A DNA stretch of 64,000 nt from Pseudonocardia endophytica. Lineage in GTDB: Bacteria; Actinomycetota; Actinomycetes; Mycobacteriales; Pseudonocardiaceae. The notes under the pieces were generated by a model. The model was not told where the DNA came from and ran no database searches. It saw nothing but the letters and a program-made list of their open reading frames with translations. Each line of letters starts with the position of its first letter. Position 1 is the first letter of the stretch. This document shows, piece by piece, positions 17,216-26,226 of the stretch. The stretch spans positions 682,001-746,000 of the forward strand of contig NZ_SMFZ01000001.1 in the NCBI RefSeq assembly GCF_004339565.1. The letters run 5' to 3'. The position numbers and the translations under genes are program-made.

Positions 17216-17760
17216 CAGGTCCCCCCTCCGCCGTCGTCGACGGATCTCACACCGGTCGAACCGTGCCCGCCGGAGCCGCGTGCGGAGTCGGGCAGCGCGT
17301 CGACCTCCCGGAAACGGGCGTGCTCGACGCGCTGGACGACGAGCTGGGCGATCCGGTCGCCACGGCGCAGCGTGAGCGCCTCGGTGCGGTCGAGGTTGAC
17401 CAGGCAGACCCGGATCTCGCCGCGGTAGCCGGCGTCGACCGTGCCGGGCGCGTTCACCACGGACAGGCCGTGCCGGGCGGCGAGCCCGGAGCGCGGGTGC
17501 ACGAAACCGGCGAAACCGGGCGGCAGCGCGACCGCGACACCGGTGCCGACCAGCGCCCGGTCACCCGGCGCGAGCACGACGTCCTCGGTCGTCACGAGGT
17601 CGGCGCCCGCGTCGCCGGCGTGCGCGTACGCGGGCAGCGGCACGCCGGGATCCAGCCGGGTCAGCAACACGTCGACAGACGGGGCGAACCGGGCCTCATC
17701 CTGGGGAGCTGCGAGAGGTTCGTCGACGGAACGAGCCTCGGCAGGGACGGAACCTGGCAC
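17215..17760 (-). CDS. dut: dUTP diphosphatase
   Basis: Homotrimeric dUTPase, which hydrolyses dUTP to dUMP and pyrophosphate. All five motifs are present: [53 protein letters not shown] and, at the C-terminus, [10 protein letters not shown]. From the GTG at 17760 the protein has 181 residues, about 27 more than Rv2697c; a GTG near 17670 would give the usual length but has no ribosome site, whereas a TAGCGT box ends 8 bases before 17760, which fits a leaderless start. It is divergent from the DUF3093 gene and runs into the DUF3710 gene with a 1-base TGATG overlap. Confidence 0.95.
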   Translation of the reverse strand: MPGSVPAEARSVDEPLAAPQDEARFAPSVDVLLTRLDPGVPLPAYAHAGDAGADLVTTEDVVLAPGDRALVGTGVAVALPPGFAGFVHPRSGLAARHGLSVVNAPGTVDAGYRGEIRVCLVNLDRTEALTLRRGDRIAQLVVQRVEHARFREVDALPDSARGSGGHGSTGVRSVDDGGGGT

Positions 17761-17768
17761 GGCGACCG

Positions 17769-17778
17769 ACGCTACCCT
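17769..17778. promoter_or_regulatory. Back-to-back overlapping -10 boxes of dut and the DUF3093 gene
   Basis: The divergent starts are only 24 bases apart. On the plus strand TACCCT (17773-17778) ends 6 bases before GTG 17785; on the minus strand TAGCGT (17774-17769) ends 8 bases before GTG 17760. Both fit TANNNT with leaderless spacing, and the two boxes share the bases TA at 17773-17774, so they cannot be bound by polymerase at the same time. Confidence 0.55.
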
Positions 17779-17784
17779 GGCCGG

Positions 17785-18279
17785 GTGAGCGAACAGGTCG
17801 CACCGACGAGTTCTGCGACGTCCGGCCCCACTGCGTTCGACGAGCGGTTGTCGGTGCCGCTGTGGTGGTACGTACCGGCCGCCGGTCTGGGACTGCTGCT
17901 CGGCGCAGAGGTGCACATGGGCTATCCGGGGTTCCGGTCCTGGATCGGCTACCTCGTGCTGATCCCGCTGTGCGTGGCCGCGCTGTGGTGGCTGGGCCGA
18001 TCCCGGGTTCGCGTGGAGGGCGACACGCTGGGCGCCGGCGACCGGTCGGTGGCGCTGCGCCACGTCGGCCGCACCGACGTCGTCGAACGCGGGGACAAGC
18101 AGGAGGCGCTCGGGCCGGACCTCGATCCCACCGCGTTCCTGCTGCACAGGGCGTGGATCGGCCGGCTCGTGCGGATCGAGATCACCGATCCGGACGCGCC
18201 GGAGCCCTACTGGGTGCTGAGCAGCCGGGACCCGGAGCGTCTCGTCGCGGCACTGGAGAAGGGCCGCAAGGGCCGGTGA
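17785..18279 (+). CDS. DUF3093 membrane protein (Rv2698 type)
   Basis: Protein of 164 residues with two adjacent hydrophobic helices ([18 protein letters not shown] and [19 protein letters not shown]) followed by a cytoplasmic PH-like beta domain ([54 protein letters not shown]). The function of DUF3093 is not established. The GTG start agrees with a leaderless promoter. It ends convergent to the DUF4193 gene across a strong hairpin. Order and orientation match Rv2698. Confidence 0.9.
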   Translation: MSEQVAPTSSATSGPTAFDERLSVPLWWYVPAAGLGLLLGAEVHMGYPGFRSWIGYLVLIPLCVAALWWLGRSRVRVEGDTLGAGDRSVALRHVGRTDVVERGDKQEALGPDLDPTAFLLHRAWIGRLVRIEITDPDAPEPYWVLSSRDPERLVAALEKGRKGR

Positions 18280-18287
18280 GAACGGAG

Positions 18288-18319
18288 CGCGCCCGGACCC
18301 GTGACCGGGGCCGGGCGCG
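18288..18319. terminator. Bidirectional hairpin between the DUF3093 and DUF4193 genes
   Basis: Perfect 9-bp arms CGCGCCCGG and CCGGGCGCG with a 14-base loop fill the 45-bp gap between two convergent stops. Confidence 0.6.
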
Positions 18320-18324
18320 ATCGG

Positions 18325-18627
18325 TCATGCCGCGCAGTCGCGGCAGATGAACTGCCCACCGCTGGAGCTCGCCAGGCGGCTCCGGTGGTGGACCAGGAAA
18401 CAGCTGGCACAGGTGAACTCGTCCGCCTGCTTCGGCAGGACGTTCACCGTCAGCTCCTCGCCGGACAGGTCGGCACCAGGGAGCTCGAAGCTCTCCGCCG
18501 TGTCCGTCTCGTCGACGTCCACCACCGCGGACTGCGCCTCGTTCCGCCGTGCCTTCAGCTCGTCCAGCGAGTCCTCGGCCAGCTCGTCGGCCTCGTTGCG
18601 TCGTGGGGCGTCGTAGTCGGTCGCCAT
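18325..18627 (-). CDS. DUF4193 zinc-ribbon protein (Rv2699c type)
   Basis: Acidic protein of 100 residues, exactly the length of Rv2699c. It opens MATDYDAPRRNEADELAEDS and ends in a four-cysteine zinc ribbon: CASC in FTCASCFLVHHRSR, then CRDC in GQFICRDCAA. The family is confined to actinobacteria and is almost universal there; its role is not known to me, though the fold suggests RNA polymerase or ribosome binding. The chosen ATG gives the family length; an upstream in-frame start would add 22 unlike residues. Confidence 0.93.
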   Translation of the reverse strand: MATDYDAPRRNEADELAEDSLDELKARRNEAQSAVVDVDETDTAESFELPGADLSGEELTVNVLPKQADEFTCASCFLVHHRSRLASSSGGQFICRDCAA

Positions 18628-18934
18628 TGTCCACCCTTGCTTCGTCACGTCCGTGCAGCTCACCGGCGCGGGCAAGCTGCGGTCCTCTCGCACTTCACGT
18701 TCGCCCGTGCCGCAGGGGAACGTCGCGGACGCGGGGATTGTGCCCGGTGCTGGAGTGACGCCGGTCTCACCCCGTCGATGGGGTCAGACCGCCGATCGTT
18801 CTCCCCCTCGCCGCGGCCGCCGGGCGGCCGTGGCCGGGCGGCTGGTCCTCCACCGGCGGCGGGGAGGGTAACCCGACGCCTCCCGGCCCGTCGCTGCGGG
18901 CCCGGGATGCGAGCTCCGGTTAGGGTTCCGCACC
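18628..18934. promoter_or_regulatory. 307-bp divergent region with a leaderless promoter
   Basis: It separates the DUF4193 gene (minus) from the phosphotransferase gene (plus). TAGGGT at 18921-18926 ends 8 bases before GTG 18935, a leaderless arrangement. On the other side AAGGGTGG precedes the ATG of DUF4193 by 4 bases; no clear -10 box for that gene is seen. No credible small gene, RNA or repeat is visible in the rest. Confidence 0.45.
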
Positions 18935-20074
18935 GTGACGGCGGGGAGCGCGGACGGCGCGAACGACACGGACGACACCACTCCCGGAGCGGACCCCGGG
19001 CGGGTCGGCGCCTGGCTCGCCGGCGAGCTCGGGGACGACCGATGGCGGGACTCGCGGCTGTCCACCGTCGGCGCCGGGCGGTCCAACCTCACGTACCGCG
19101 TGCAGAGCCGGGCGGGGTCGGTCGTGCTCCGCAGGCCGCCGGTCGGATCGGTGGCCGAGACGGCCCACGACATGGGCCGCGAGCGCCGTGTGATGGCGGC
19201 GCTGGCCGGCACGTCCGTCCCGGTGCCCGCGATCCTCGCGCACCACGACGGGAGCGACGGCGGCCCGGTCGACGCCGACTGCTTCGTGATGGAGATGGTC
19301 GAGGGCGTCGTGCCGGTGAGCCGCGACCTGCCGGACGGATGGGCCTGCGACGAGTCCGGGCGTGCGCGCGCCGGGCAGGCGCTGGTGGACGTGCTGGGCG
19401 AGCTGCACGGGGTCGACCCGGAGTCGGTCGGGCTCGGCGACTTCGGACGGCCGGACGGGTTCATGGAGCGCCAGATCCGCCGCTGGGGCAAGCAGTGGGC
19501 GGCGGCCAGGGACGACTCCTCGGCGCCGTCGGCCACCGACGAGCGCACCGAACAGGAGCTCACCCGGCTCTCCGAGCGCCTCGCCGCCGAGGTCCCGTCG
19601 ACCCAGCGGCACACGATCGTGCACGGCGACTACCGCATCGACAACTGCCTCTACGCCGCGGACGACCCCGGCCGGATCCGTGCCGTGCTCGACTGGGAGA
19701 TGTCCACGCTCGGCGACCCGATGGCCGACCTCGGCCTGCTGCTCGTCTACTGGGAGCAGGACGGCGACGGAGCGGTCTGGTCGGACGCGCAGCAGCTGCC
19801 GAGCCCGACCGGGCTGCCCGGGTTCCCGACCCGCGCCGAGGTGGCGATGGCCTACCGGGACCGCACGGGTCTCGATCTCGCCCCGCTGCCCTGGTACGCC
19901 GGGTTCGGCGCGTTCAAGCTCGCCGTGGTGCTCGCCGGCATCCTGTCCCGGGTCCGGGCGGGCGCCGTGCCTGCCGAGATGGCCGAGGGCCTGGAGGACG
20001 CGGTCGGGCCGCTCGTCGGGCTCGGTCACCACCTCCTGGACTCCGGCACCGACGCGTTCCCGGGGCTCCGGTGA
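18935..20074 (+). CDS. APH-family phosphotransferase (ACAD10/11-type kinase domain)
   Basis: Aminoglycoside-phosphotransferase-fold enzyme of 379 residues. Key motifs: nucleotide-binding [11 protein letters not shown], the Lys-like strand VVLRRPP, the catalytic loop [11 protein letters not shown] (HGDxxxxN) and the metal-binding [16 protein letters not shown]. This subclass acts on small hydroxylated compounds or hydroxyacyl-CoA rather than antibiotics in the cases known; the substrate here is unknown. It has no counterpart between Rv2699c and Rv2700 and is therefore an insertion into the conserved block. It overlaps cei by GTGA, so the two are co-translated. Confidence 0.85.
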   Translation: MTAGSADGANDTDDTTPGADPGRVGAWLAGELGDDRWRDSRLSTVGAGRSNLTYRVQSRAGSVVLRRPPVGSVAETAHDMGRERRVMAALAGTSVPVPAILAHHDGSDGGPVDADCFVMEMVEGVVPVSRDLPDGWACDESGRARAGQALVDVLGELHGVDPESVGLGDFGRPDGFMERQIRRWGKQWAAARDDSSAPSATDERTEQELTRLSERLAAEVPSTQRHTIVHGDYRIDNCLYAADDPGRIRAVLDWEMSTLGDPMADLGLLLVYWEQDGDGAVWSDAQQLPSPTGLPGFPTRAEVAMAYRDRTGLDLAPLPWYAGFGAFKLAVVLAGILSRVRAGAVPAEMAEGLEDAVGPLVGLGHHLLDSGTDAFPGLR

Positions 20075-20724
20075 GGTCGGTGCGGCTGCCCGAGTCCCCG
20101 TTCCCGACGCGCCAGCGGCCCTACCAGCGCAGGCGCACCCGCCCGATCGTGATCACGTCGATCGTGCTCGCCGTGCTGATGGTGGTCATCTGGGTCCCGG
20201 TGATCATCGTGTCGTCCGGCGGGCCGTCGGACATCAGCTGCAGCCCGCCGTCGCAGGGTCCGGAGATCGGTACCGTCGTCGACCGCTCGGAGTTCCAGGA
20301 CGTCACCCCGACCGCGCCGCGCGACGTGCGGTTCACCGTGCTCAACGCCGGCGACCAGCGCGGACAGGCCAACCTGGTGTCCGCGCAGCTGGGCGACCTG
20401 GAGTTCAGCGAGGCCCGGCCGCCGCTGAACGACTCCCGCTACCCGCAGGGCGACCTCGACTGCGTCGGGCAGCTGCGGTTCGGCCCGACCGGGGAGGGCG
20501 CCGCGTCCACACTGGCGCTCGTCCTGCCGTGTGTCGAGCTGGTACGGGACAACCGCCCGGGTGCCAACGTCGACGTCGTCATCGGCGCCTCGTTCACCGA
20601 CGTCTCCCCCGGACGGGCCGCCCGCGACGTGCTCGACCAGCTCTCGCAGCCCGCAGGGGCGAACGGACGCCCGGCCGTGGCCGACCCGAACCTGCTCGCG
20701 CAGGCCCGCGAGTCGGGCTGCTGA
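20071..20724 (+). CDS. cei: Cell envelope integrity protein Cei
   Basis: Protein of 217 residues matching Rv2700 (216). A basic N-terminus ([12 protein letters not shown]) and one membrane anchor ([22 protein letters not shown]) are followed by an extracytoplasmic LytR_C-type domain with Cys residues ([37 protein letters not shown]) that may form disulphides, and a C-terminal Cys. In mycobacteria the protein supports envelope integrity and virulence. The start is the GTG in the GTGA overlap with the phosphotransferase gene. Confidence 0.9.
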   Translation: MRSVRLPESPFPTRQRPYQRRRTRPIVITSIVLAVLMVVIWVPVIIVSSGGPSDISCSPPSQGPEIGTVVDRSEFQDVTPTAPRDVRFTVLNAGDQRGQANLVSAQLGDLEFSEARPPLNDSRYPQGDLDCVGQLRFGPTGEGAASTLALVLPCVELVRDNRPGANVDVVIGASFTDVSPGRAARDVLDQLSQPAGANGRPAVADPNLLAQARESGC

Positions 20725-20732
20725 GGAGTCCC

Positions 20733-21593
20733 TCAGACCTCGCCCGCGCCGTTCTCCCGGGCGAGGTCGACGAGTGCGGCCGCGACGCCGGGTGCCGCGG
20801 CGAACGCCACGTCCGCACCCAGCCCGCCGGGACCCGCGCCGCCCGGCGCAGGGCCCAGGTCGTCCGGTCCGCCCGCGATGCCGAGCACGGCGCCCGCCTC
20901 GGCCGCGACGAGCGACGCGGCCGCCCAGTCCCACCAGTGGCAGCCGTGCTCCACGTACCCGTCCAGCCACCCGGCACCGACCGCGCACAGGTCGAGCGCG
21001 GCCGAACCGGCCCTGCGGACGTCGCGGACCCTCGGGAGCAGGCCGGCCACCATCCGCGCCTGCCGCTCCCGCCGCTCGGACCGGTACGAGAACCCGGTCC
21101 CGACGAGCGCCTGCGACGGGTCGGTGGTCGTGGACACGCGCAACGGGACACCGTCGCGGGTGGCCCCCGAGCCGAGCGCCGCGCTCCACAGCCGACCGGA
21201 CGCCGGCTCCGCCACCGCGCCCGCGAGCGTGCGGCCGTCGCGCACGGCGGCGACCGAGATCGCGTACCAGGGCAGGCCGTAGAGGTAGTTCACGGTGCCG
21301 TCGATCGGGTCGAGCACCCAGCGGGCCTCGGACTCGTTCCCCGCGCCCTCCTCACCGAACACCGGCTCGCCGGGCCGCAGCACGGCCAGCCGGTCGCGCA
21401 GGAACCGCTCCACCGAGGCGTCGGACTCGGTGACGACGTCGGTCGGCGAGCTCTTCGTCCACACCGCACCGTCGCCCACCTGCGCGGACGCGTGCGGTGC
21501 CGGCAGGGAGCGCAGGTGCTCCGCAGCCTCGCGGGCGACCCGTTCGGCCGTGTCGCGCAGGACATCGGGGGTGTCCGGGAGCGGTGCGGTCAT
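20733..21593 (-). CDS. suhB: Inositol monophosphatase family protein SuhB
   Basis: Lithium-sensitive phosphatase family, 286 residues, homologue of Rv2701c. Metal ligands: the Glu pair in [23 protein letters not shown], and the Asp in [25 protein letters not shown] and [16 protein letters not shown] are also typical. It removes phosphate from myo-inositol 1-phosphate, needed for phosphatidylinositol and mycothiol in actinobacteria (family knowledge). An Ala/Gly/Pro-rich insertion near residue 240 ([20 protein letters not shown]) is unusual. It is convergent with cei and divergent from sigA. Confidence 0.92.
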   Translation of the reverse strand: MTAPLPDTPDVLRDTAERVAREAAEHLRSLPAPHASAQVGDGAVWTKSSPTDVVTESDASVERFLRDRLAVLRPGEPVFGEEGAGNESEARWVLDPIDGTVNYLYGLPWYAISVAAVRDGRTLAGAVAEPASGRLWSAALGSGATRDGVPLRVSTTTDPSQALVGTGFSYRSERRERQARMVAGLLPRVRDVRRAGSAALDLCAVGAGWLDGYVEHGCHWWDWAAASLVAAEAGAVLGIAGGPDDLGPAPGGAGPGGLGADVAFAAAPGVAAALVDLARENGAGEV

Positions 21594-21851
21594 GGCACCA
21601 TCCGACCATTCGCGGCCGTTCCCGCCACGCGCGGGAGCGGAGGTGCACCCCGGCTGCGTGCACGCAGTTACAATGGAGCGGCATCCCTCCTCCGGGACGC
21701 GCGGCGACCACCCACTAACGCCGGCGACCGAGGCGGCGACGACACAACAGACACGCGAGATCGCCGGACGCACGCCATGGCGCGACACGGCCGCCCACGG
21801 GTGGACCGCGGTCCGGTGTACCACTCCAGCGCACGTAGCGAGAGGGCCCAG
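21594..21851 (+). other. sigA upstream region
   Basis: 258 bases between the suhB start and the sigA start. An upstream ATG at 21778 keeps the frame open but has no ribosome site and would add 25 residues not seen in SigA proteins. AT-richer stretches (TTACAATGG at 21667-21675 and CACTAACG near 21714) may hold promoter elements for sigA; I cannot assign boxes with confidence. Confidence 0.35.
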
Positions 21852-23252
<1,401 letters not shown>

Positions 23253-23263
23253 GCTCCACCGGC

Positions 23264-23297
23264 GAACGCTCCCGGACCGAACGGTCCGGGGGCGTTC
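23264..23297 (+). terminator. sigA terminator
   Basis: Near-perfect 15-bp arms GAACGCTCCCGGACC and GGTCCGGGGGCGTTC around a GAAC loop start 12 bases after the sigA stop. One G-T pair is in the stem. There is no T-tract. Confidence 0.75.
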
Positions 23298-23409
23298 GTG
23301 GTTCACGCGGGCGAAACGCGGCCCGTCCCTCGCACGAGGTGGCTGTCGACGGTGCGACCAGCCGGCGTGGCGGCCGCACATCGCGTTCGGTGACCACTGC
23401 GAGGGACCC

Positions 23410-24999
23410 ATGACATCGCGGACGACGGTGACGGGAGCCGCCCGGCGGCTCGTGCTGGCCGGCATGACCGTCGCGAACGCGATGATCCTCGTCGACCAGA
23501 CCGCGGTGCCGCTCGTGCTGCCGGACATCGCCGACGACTTCGGCGTGAGCTCTCTGCTCGTCCAGTGGGTGCTCAACGCGAGCCTGCTGCCGCTGGCCGG
23601 GCTGCTGGTCCTGGGTGGACGGCTCGGGGACGTCCTGGGCAGGCGGAAGGTCTTCCTGGTCGGGGCCGTCCTGTTCGCCGGGGCGTCGGCCGTCGGCGGG
23701 CTGGCACCGTCGTTCGCGGTGCTGCTCGGCGCCCGCGTCTGCCAGGGCGTGGGCGGAGCGCTGATGCTGCCCGCCACGATCGCGATCGTCGGGGCGGCGT
23801 TCGACCGCAACGAGCGGGGCCGGGCGCTGGGCACGATGGGCGGGATCGCCGCCACCGCGGGTGCGCTCGGGCCGACGATCGGTGGTGCGCTCACGTCGCT
23901 GATCAGCTGGCGCGCGGTTCTGCTGATCAACCTCCCGCTCCTGGTCGTCACGGTGTGGGCGACGCTGCGCGCGGTGCCGCGCGACGAGCCGGGTGACGGG
24001 AACCGGTCGGTCGACGTGGCGGGCGCGGTGCTGGCCTGCATCGCGCTGATGGGCCTGGTGTTCGGCCTGGCCCAGACGACGACGTGGAGCTGGACGTCGC
24101 CCGGCGTGCTCGTGCCGCTCGCGCTGGCCGTCGTGGCCGGGGTGCTGTTCGTCGTGCGCGAGCGCCGCGCCGCCCAGCCGCTGATGGATCCCCGCCTACT
24201 GCGGTCCCGCCGCAACTACCTCGGCGCGACGATCAGCCAGGGCGTCGCCGGGATGGCGGAGATGGGCCTCGGCCTGATCTTCCCCCTGCTGCTGATCCTC
24301 AACCTGCGGATGAACCCGGGGCTGGCCGGGATCGCCCTGCTGGCGACGACGGTGCCGATGGTCGTCGTCGCCCCGCTCGTCGGGCGCTGGTACGACCGCG
24401 GCGGCGGGCGCCCCCCGCTCGTGGTCGGCTTCGCCGTGCTGGCCCTGGCCGGCCTGCTGCTCGCCGCGGGAGTGGGCCCGCAGAACTTCTGGTGGCTGCT
24501 GCCCGGGCTGCTCGCCTACGGCGTCGGCCTCGCGATCGTGCTCACCGTGAACGACCCGGTCAGCCTCGACATGGTCCCCGACCGCGACCAGGGCCAGGTC
24601 TCCGGCGTGTCGGCGACGGCCGAGCAGGGTGGCGGCGCCGTCGGGATCGCGCTGCTCTACGCCGTGTTCCACTCGACGTACGTCGCGGTGCTGAACGACC
24701 AGGTCGCCGAGAAGGGTCTGCCCGCCCTCACCCCGGAGCGGGGCGCCGCGCTACGGGACGCGATCGAGAACGCCGAGCAGGTCGGCCTCGATCCGAGAAC
24801 GTTCGACCCCCGGCTCGCGGAGTACCTGCTGGCGACCAGGGCGGCGTCGACCGCCGGGTACACCGTCGTCTTCCTCGTCTCCAGCGTCCTTGCCCTCGCC
24901 GGGCTGGTGGCCACCGCGTTCCTCGTCAGGCGCCCGCCACCTGACGACTCCGGACCCGACGGCGCCGAACCGGTCGGGGAGGACACGCGCTCCGCGTGA
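23410..24999 (+). CDS. MFS drug exporter, EmrB/QacA (DHA2) type
   Basis: Proton-driven exporter of 529 residues with about 14 hydrophobic helices. Motif A is GGRLGDVLGRRKVFL, the DHA2 motif ILVDQTAVPLVLPDIADDF is in helix 1, and motif C is visible as GALGPTIGGALTSLISWRA. About 40 residues between late helices (VLNDQVAEKGLPALTPERG...) form an external loop typical of the 14-helix class. The ATG start at the end of GAGGGACCC is adequate. The substrate is unknown; no regulator gene is adjacent. Confidence 0.9.
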   Translation: MTSRTTVTGAARRLVLAGMTVANAMILVDQTAVPLVLPDIADDFGVSSLLVQWVLNASLLPLAGLLVLGGRLGDVLGRRKVFLVGAVLFAGASAVGGLAPSFAVLLGARVCQGVGGALMLPATIAIVGAAFDRNERGRALGTMGGIAATAGALGPTIGGALTSLISWRAVLLINLPLLVVTVWATLRAVPRDEPGDGNRSVDVAGAVLACIALMGLVFGLAQTTTWSWTSPGVLVPLALAVVAGVLFVVRERRAAQPLMDPRLLRSRRNYLGATISQGVAGMAEMGLGLIFPLLLILNLRMNPGLAGIALLATTVPMVVVAPLVGRWYDRGGGRPPLVVGFAVLALAGLLLAAGVGPQNFWWLLPGLLAYGVGLAIVLTVNDPVSLDMVPDRDQGQVSGVSATAEQGGGAVGIALLYAVFHSTYVAVLNDQVAEKGLPALTPERGAALRDAIENAEQVGLDPRTFDPRLAEYLLATRAASTAGYTVVFLVSSVLALAGLVATAFLVRRPPPDDSGPDGAEPVGEDTRSA

Positions 25000-25009
25000 A
25001 TCACCCGCC

Positions 25010-25064
25010 GAGATGGCGCTCATGGCTGTTCGACGGCGCCCCCGACAGCCATGAGTGACATCTC
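25010..25064. repeat. Long interrupted inverted repeat between convergent genes
   Basis: GAGATG-gcg-CTCATGGCTGT (25010-25029) is matched by ACAGCCATGAG-tga-CATCTC (25045-25064): 17 paired bases with a 3-by-3 internal bulge and a 15-base loop. Outer TCACCCG (25001) and CGGGTGA (25083) also pair. It may be a bidirectional terminator for the MFS and CDF genes or a dispersed palindromic element. Confidence 0.6.
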
Positions 25065-25109
25065 GACGCGAGTCGATCATGACGGGTGAACCGCTCGGCT
25101 CCCGGGCGC

Positions 25110-26015
25110 TCAGCCGCAGTGGTCCTCGTGCGCCACGTGCGCGACGTGCTCCACCTGCAGGGTCGTGTGCGCCAGCCCGAAGCGCTCCCGCAGCAGGTGC
25201 CCCGCACGGTCCAGCACCGACGCGTCCCCGCAGTGCATCTCCGACTCCTCGTGCACGACGAGGTGCGCGGACATCGCGGGCGTCCGATCGTTGATCACCC
25301 AGACGTGCAGGTCGTGCACCTCGTCGACGTCCGCCAGCTCCAGCAGCGCGGCCTGCACCTCCGCGGGGTCGACATCGCGCGGGGCACCCTCCAGCAGGAC
25401 GTGCACGACTTCGCGCAGCAGCGACACCGCCCGCGGCAGGATCAGCGCGACGATCAGCAGCGACGCGATCGTGTCCGCGTACGGCCACCCGGTGGTCAGC
25501 AGCACGACGGCCGCCGCGAGCACGCCGACCGACCCGAGCGCGTCGCCGAGCACGTGCAGCATCGCGCCGCGCATGTTCATGTTCCGGCGGTCCCCACCGG
25601 ACAGCACGACGAGCGACACGACGTTCCCGGCGAGTCCCAGCGCACCGATGACCAGCAGCGGCAGGCCCGGGATCTCGACCGGGTCGAACAACCGGGACAC
25701 GCCTTCGATCGCGACCCAGACGACGACGGCGACCAGCGTCAACGCGTTCGCGCCCGCCACGAGGACCTCGGCGCGGCCGAAGCCGTAGGTGCGGCGCATC
25801 GTCGACGGCCGCGTGGCCAGGGCCGCGGCGAGCACGGCGGCGGCGAGCGCGCCCGCGTCAGTGAGCAGATGACCGAGGTCCGCCAGCAGCGCCAGCGACC
25901 CGGTGAGCAGCGCCCCCACGGCACCGAGCACGGCCGTGGCCAGCGTGACCAGCAGCGCGATCGTGAGCCGCCGCCGGTCGGCGTCCGCGCCGCCGTGTCC
26001 GTGCCCGTGTCCCAT
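25110..26015 (-). CDS. Cation diffusion facilitator metal exporter
   Basis: CDF-family zinc/cobalt/cadmium-proton antiporter, 301 residues. A His-rich N-terminus (MGHGHGHGG) precedes six helices; the metal site is visible as ALLADLGHLLTDAG (HxxxD in helix 2) and MLHVLGDALGSVG (HxxxD in helix 5). The cytoplasmic C-terminal domain (VDEVHDLHVWVIND, HLVVHEESEMHCG) is followed by a His-rich end, VEHVAHVAHEDHCG. The HD-HD type of site fits zinc. The ATG has GGGAGG upstream, and the promoter carries a repeat that may be a metal-responsive operator. Confidence 0.92.
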   Translation of the reverse strand: MGHGHGHGGADADRRRLTIALLVTLATAVLGAVGALLTGSLALLADLGHLLTDAGALAAAVLAAALATRPSTMRRTYGFGRAEVLVAGANALTLVAVVVWVAIEGVSRLFDPVEIPGLPLLVIGALGLAGNVVSLVVLSGGDRRNMNMRGAMLHVLGDALGSVGVLAAAVVLLTTGWPYADTIASLLIVALILPRAVSLLREVVHVLLEGAPRDVDPAEVQAALLELADVDEVHDLHVWVINDRTPAMSAHLVVHEESEMHCGDASVLDRAGHLLRERFGLAHTTLQVEHVAHVAHEDHCG

Positions 26016-26041
26016 GCGCCCTCCCCGTCGTTCTCAGGGCG

Positions 26042-26068
26042 ACCTTACCCATGCATGTATTCGCATGT
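26042..26068 (-). promoter_or_regulatory. Candidate metal-responsive promoter/operator of the CDF gene
   Basis: On the minus strand two copies of ACATGC (26068-26063 and 26058-26053) lie exactly 10 bp apart, one helical turn, directly upstream of a -10 box TAAGGT (26047-26042). The site therefore fills the -35/-10 spacer, where an ArsR/SmtB-type metal sensor would repress. It is AT-rich against its GC-rich surroundings. The regulator is not in the window. Confidence 0.4.
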
Positions 26069-26226
26069 CTATGTGATCCCCCACGGTCGAGCCGGTGCCG
26101 TGTCGCGCAACGGTGGTGCCGGAATCGGCGGATCCAGGCGTTCGCAGGCACGGCGCCGCCCCGCCGGGCTGACACACGACCGCGCCCGCCCCGGCGAACC
26201 GGGAACGGGCGCGGTGCGGGACGGGA

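Noticed and set aside
13472..17428. A long open frame on the plus strand across the DUF3710 gene
   Set aside because: It is the antisense of a GC-rich, repeat-rich coding region; its protein is Val/Pro/Arg repeats without any domain, while the minus strand carries a known domain and a ribosome site.
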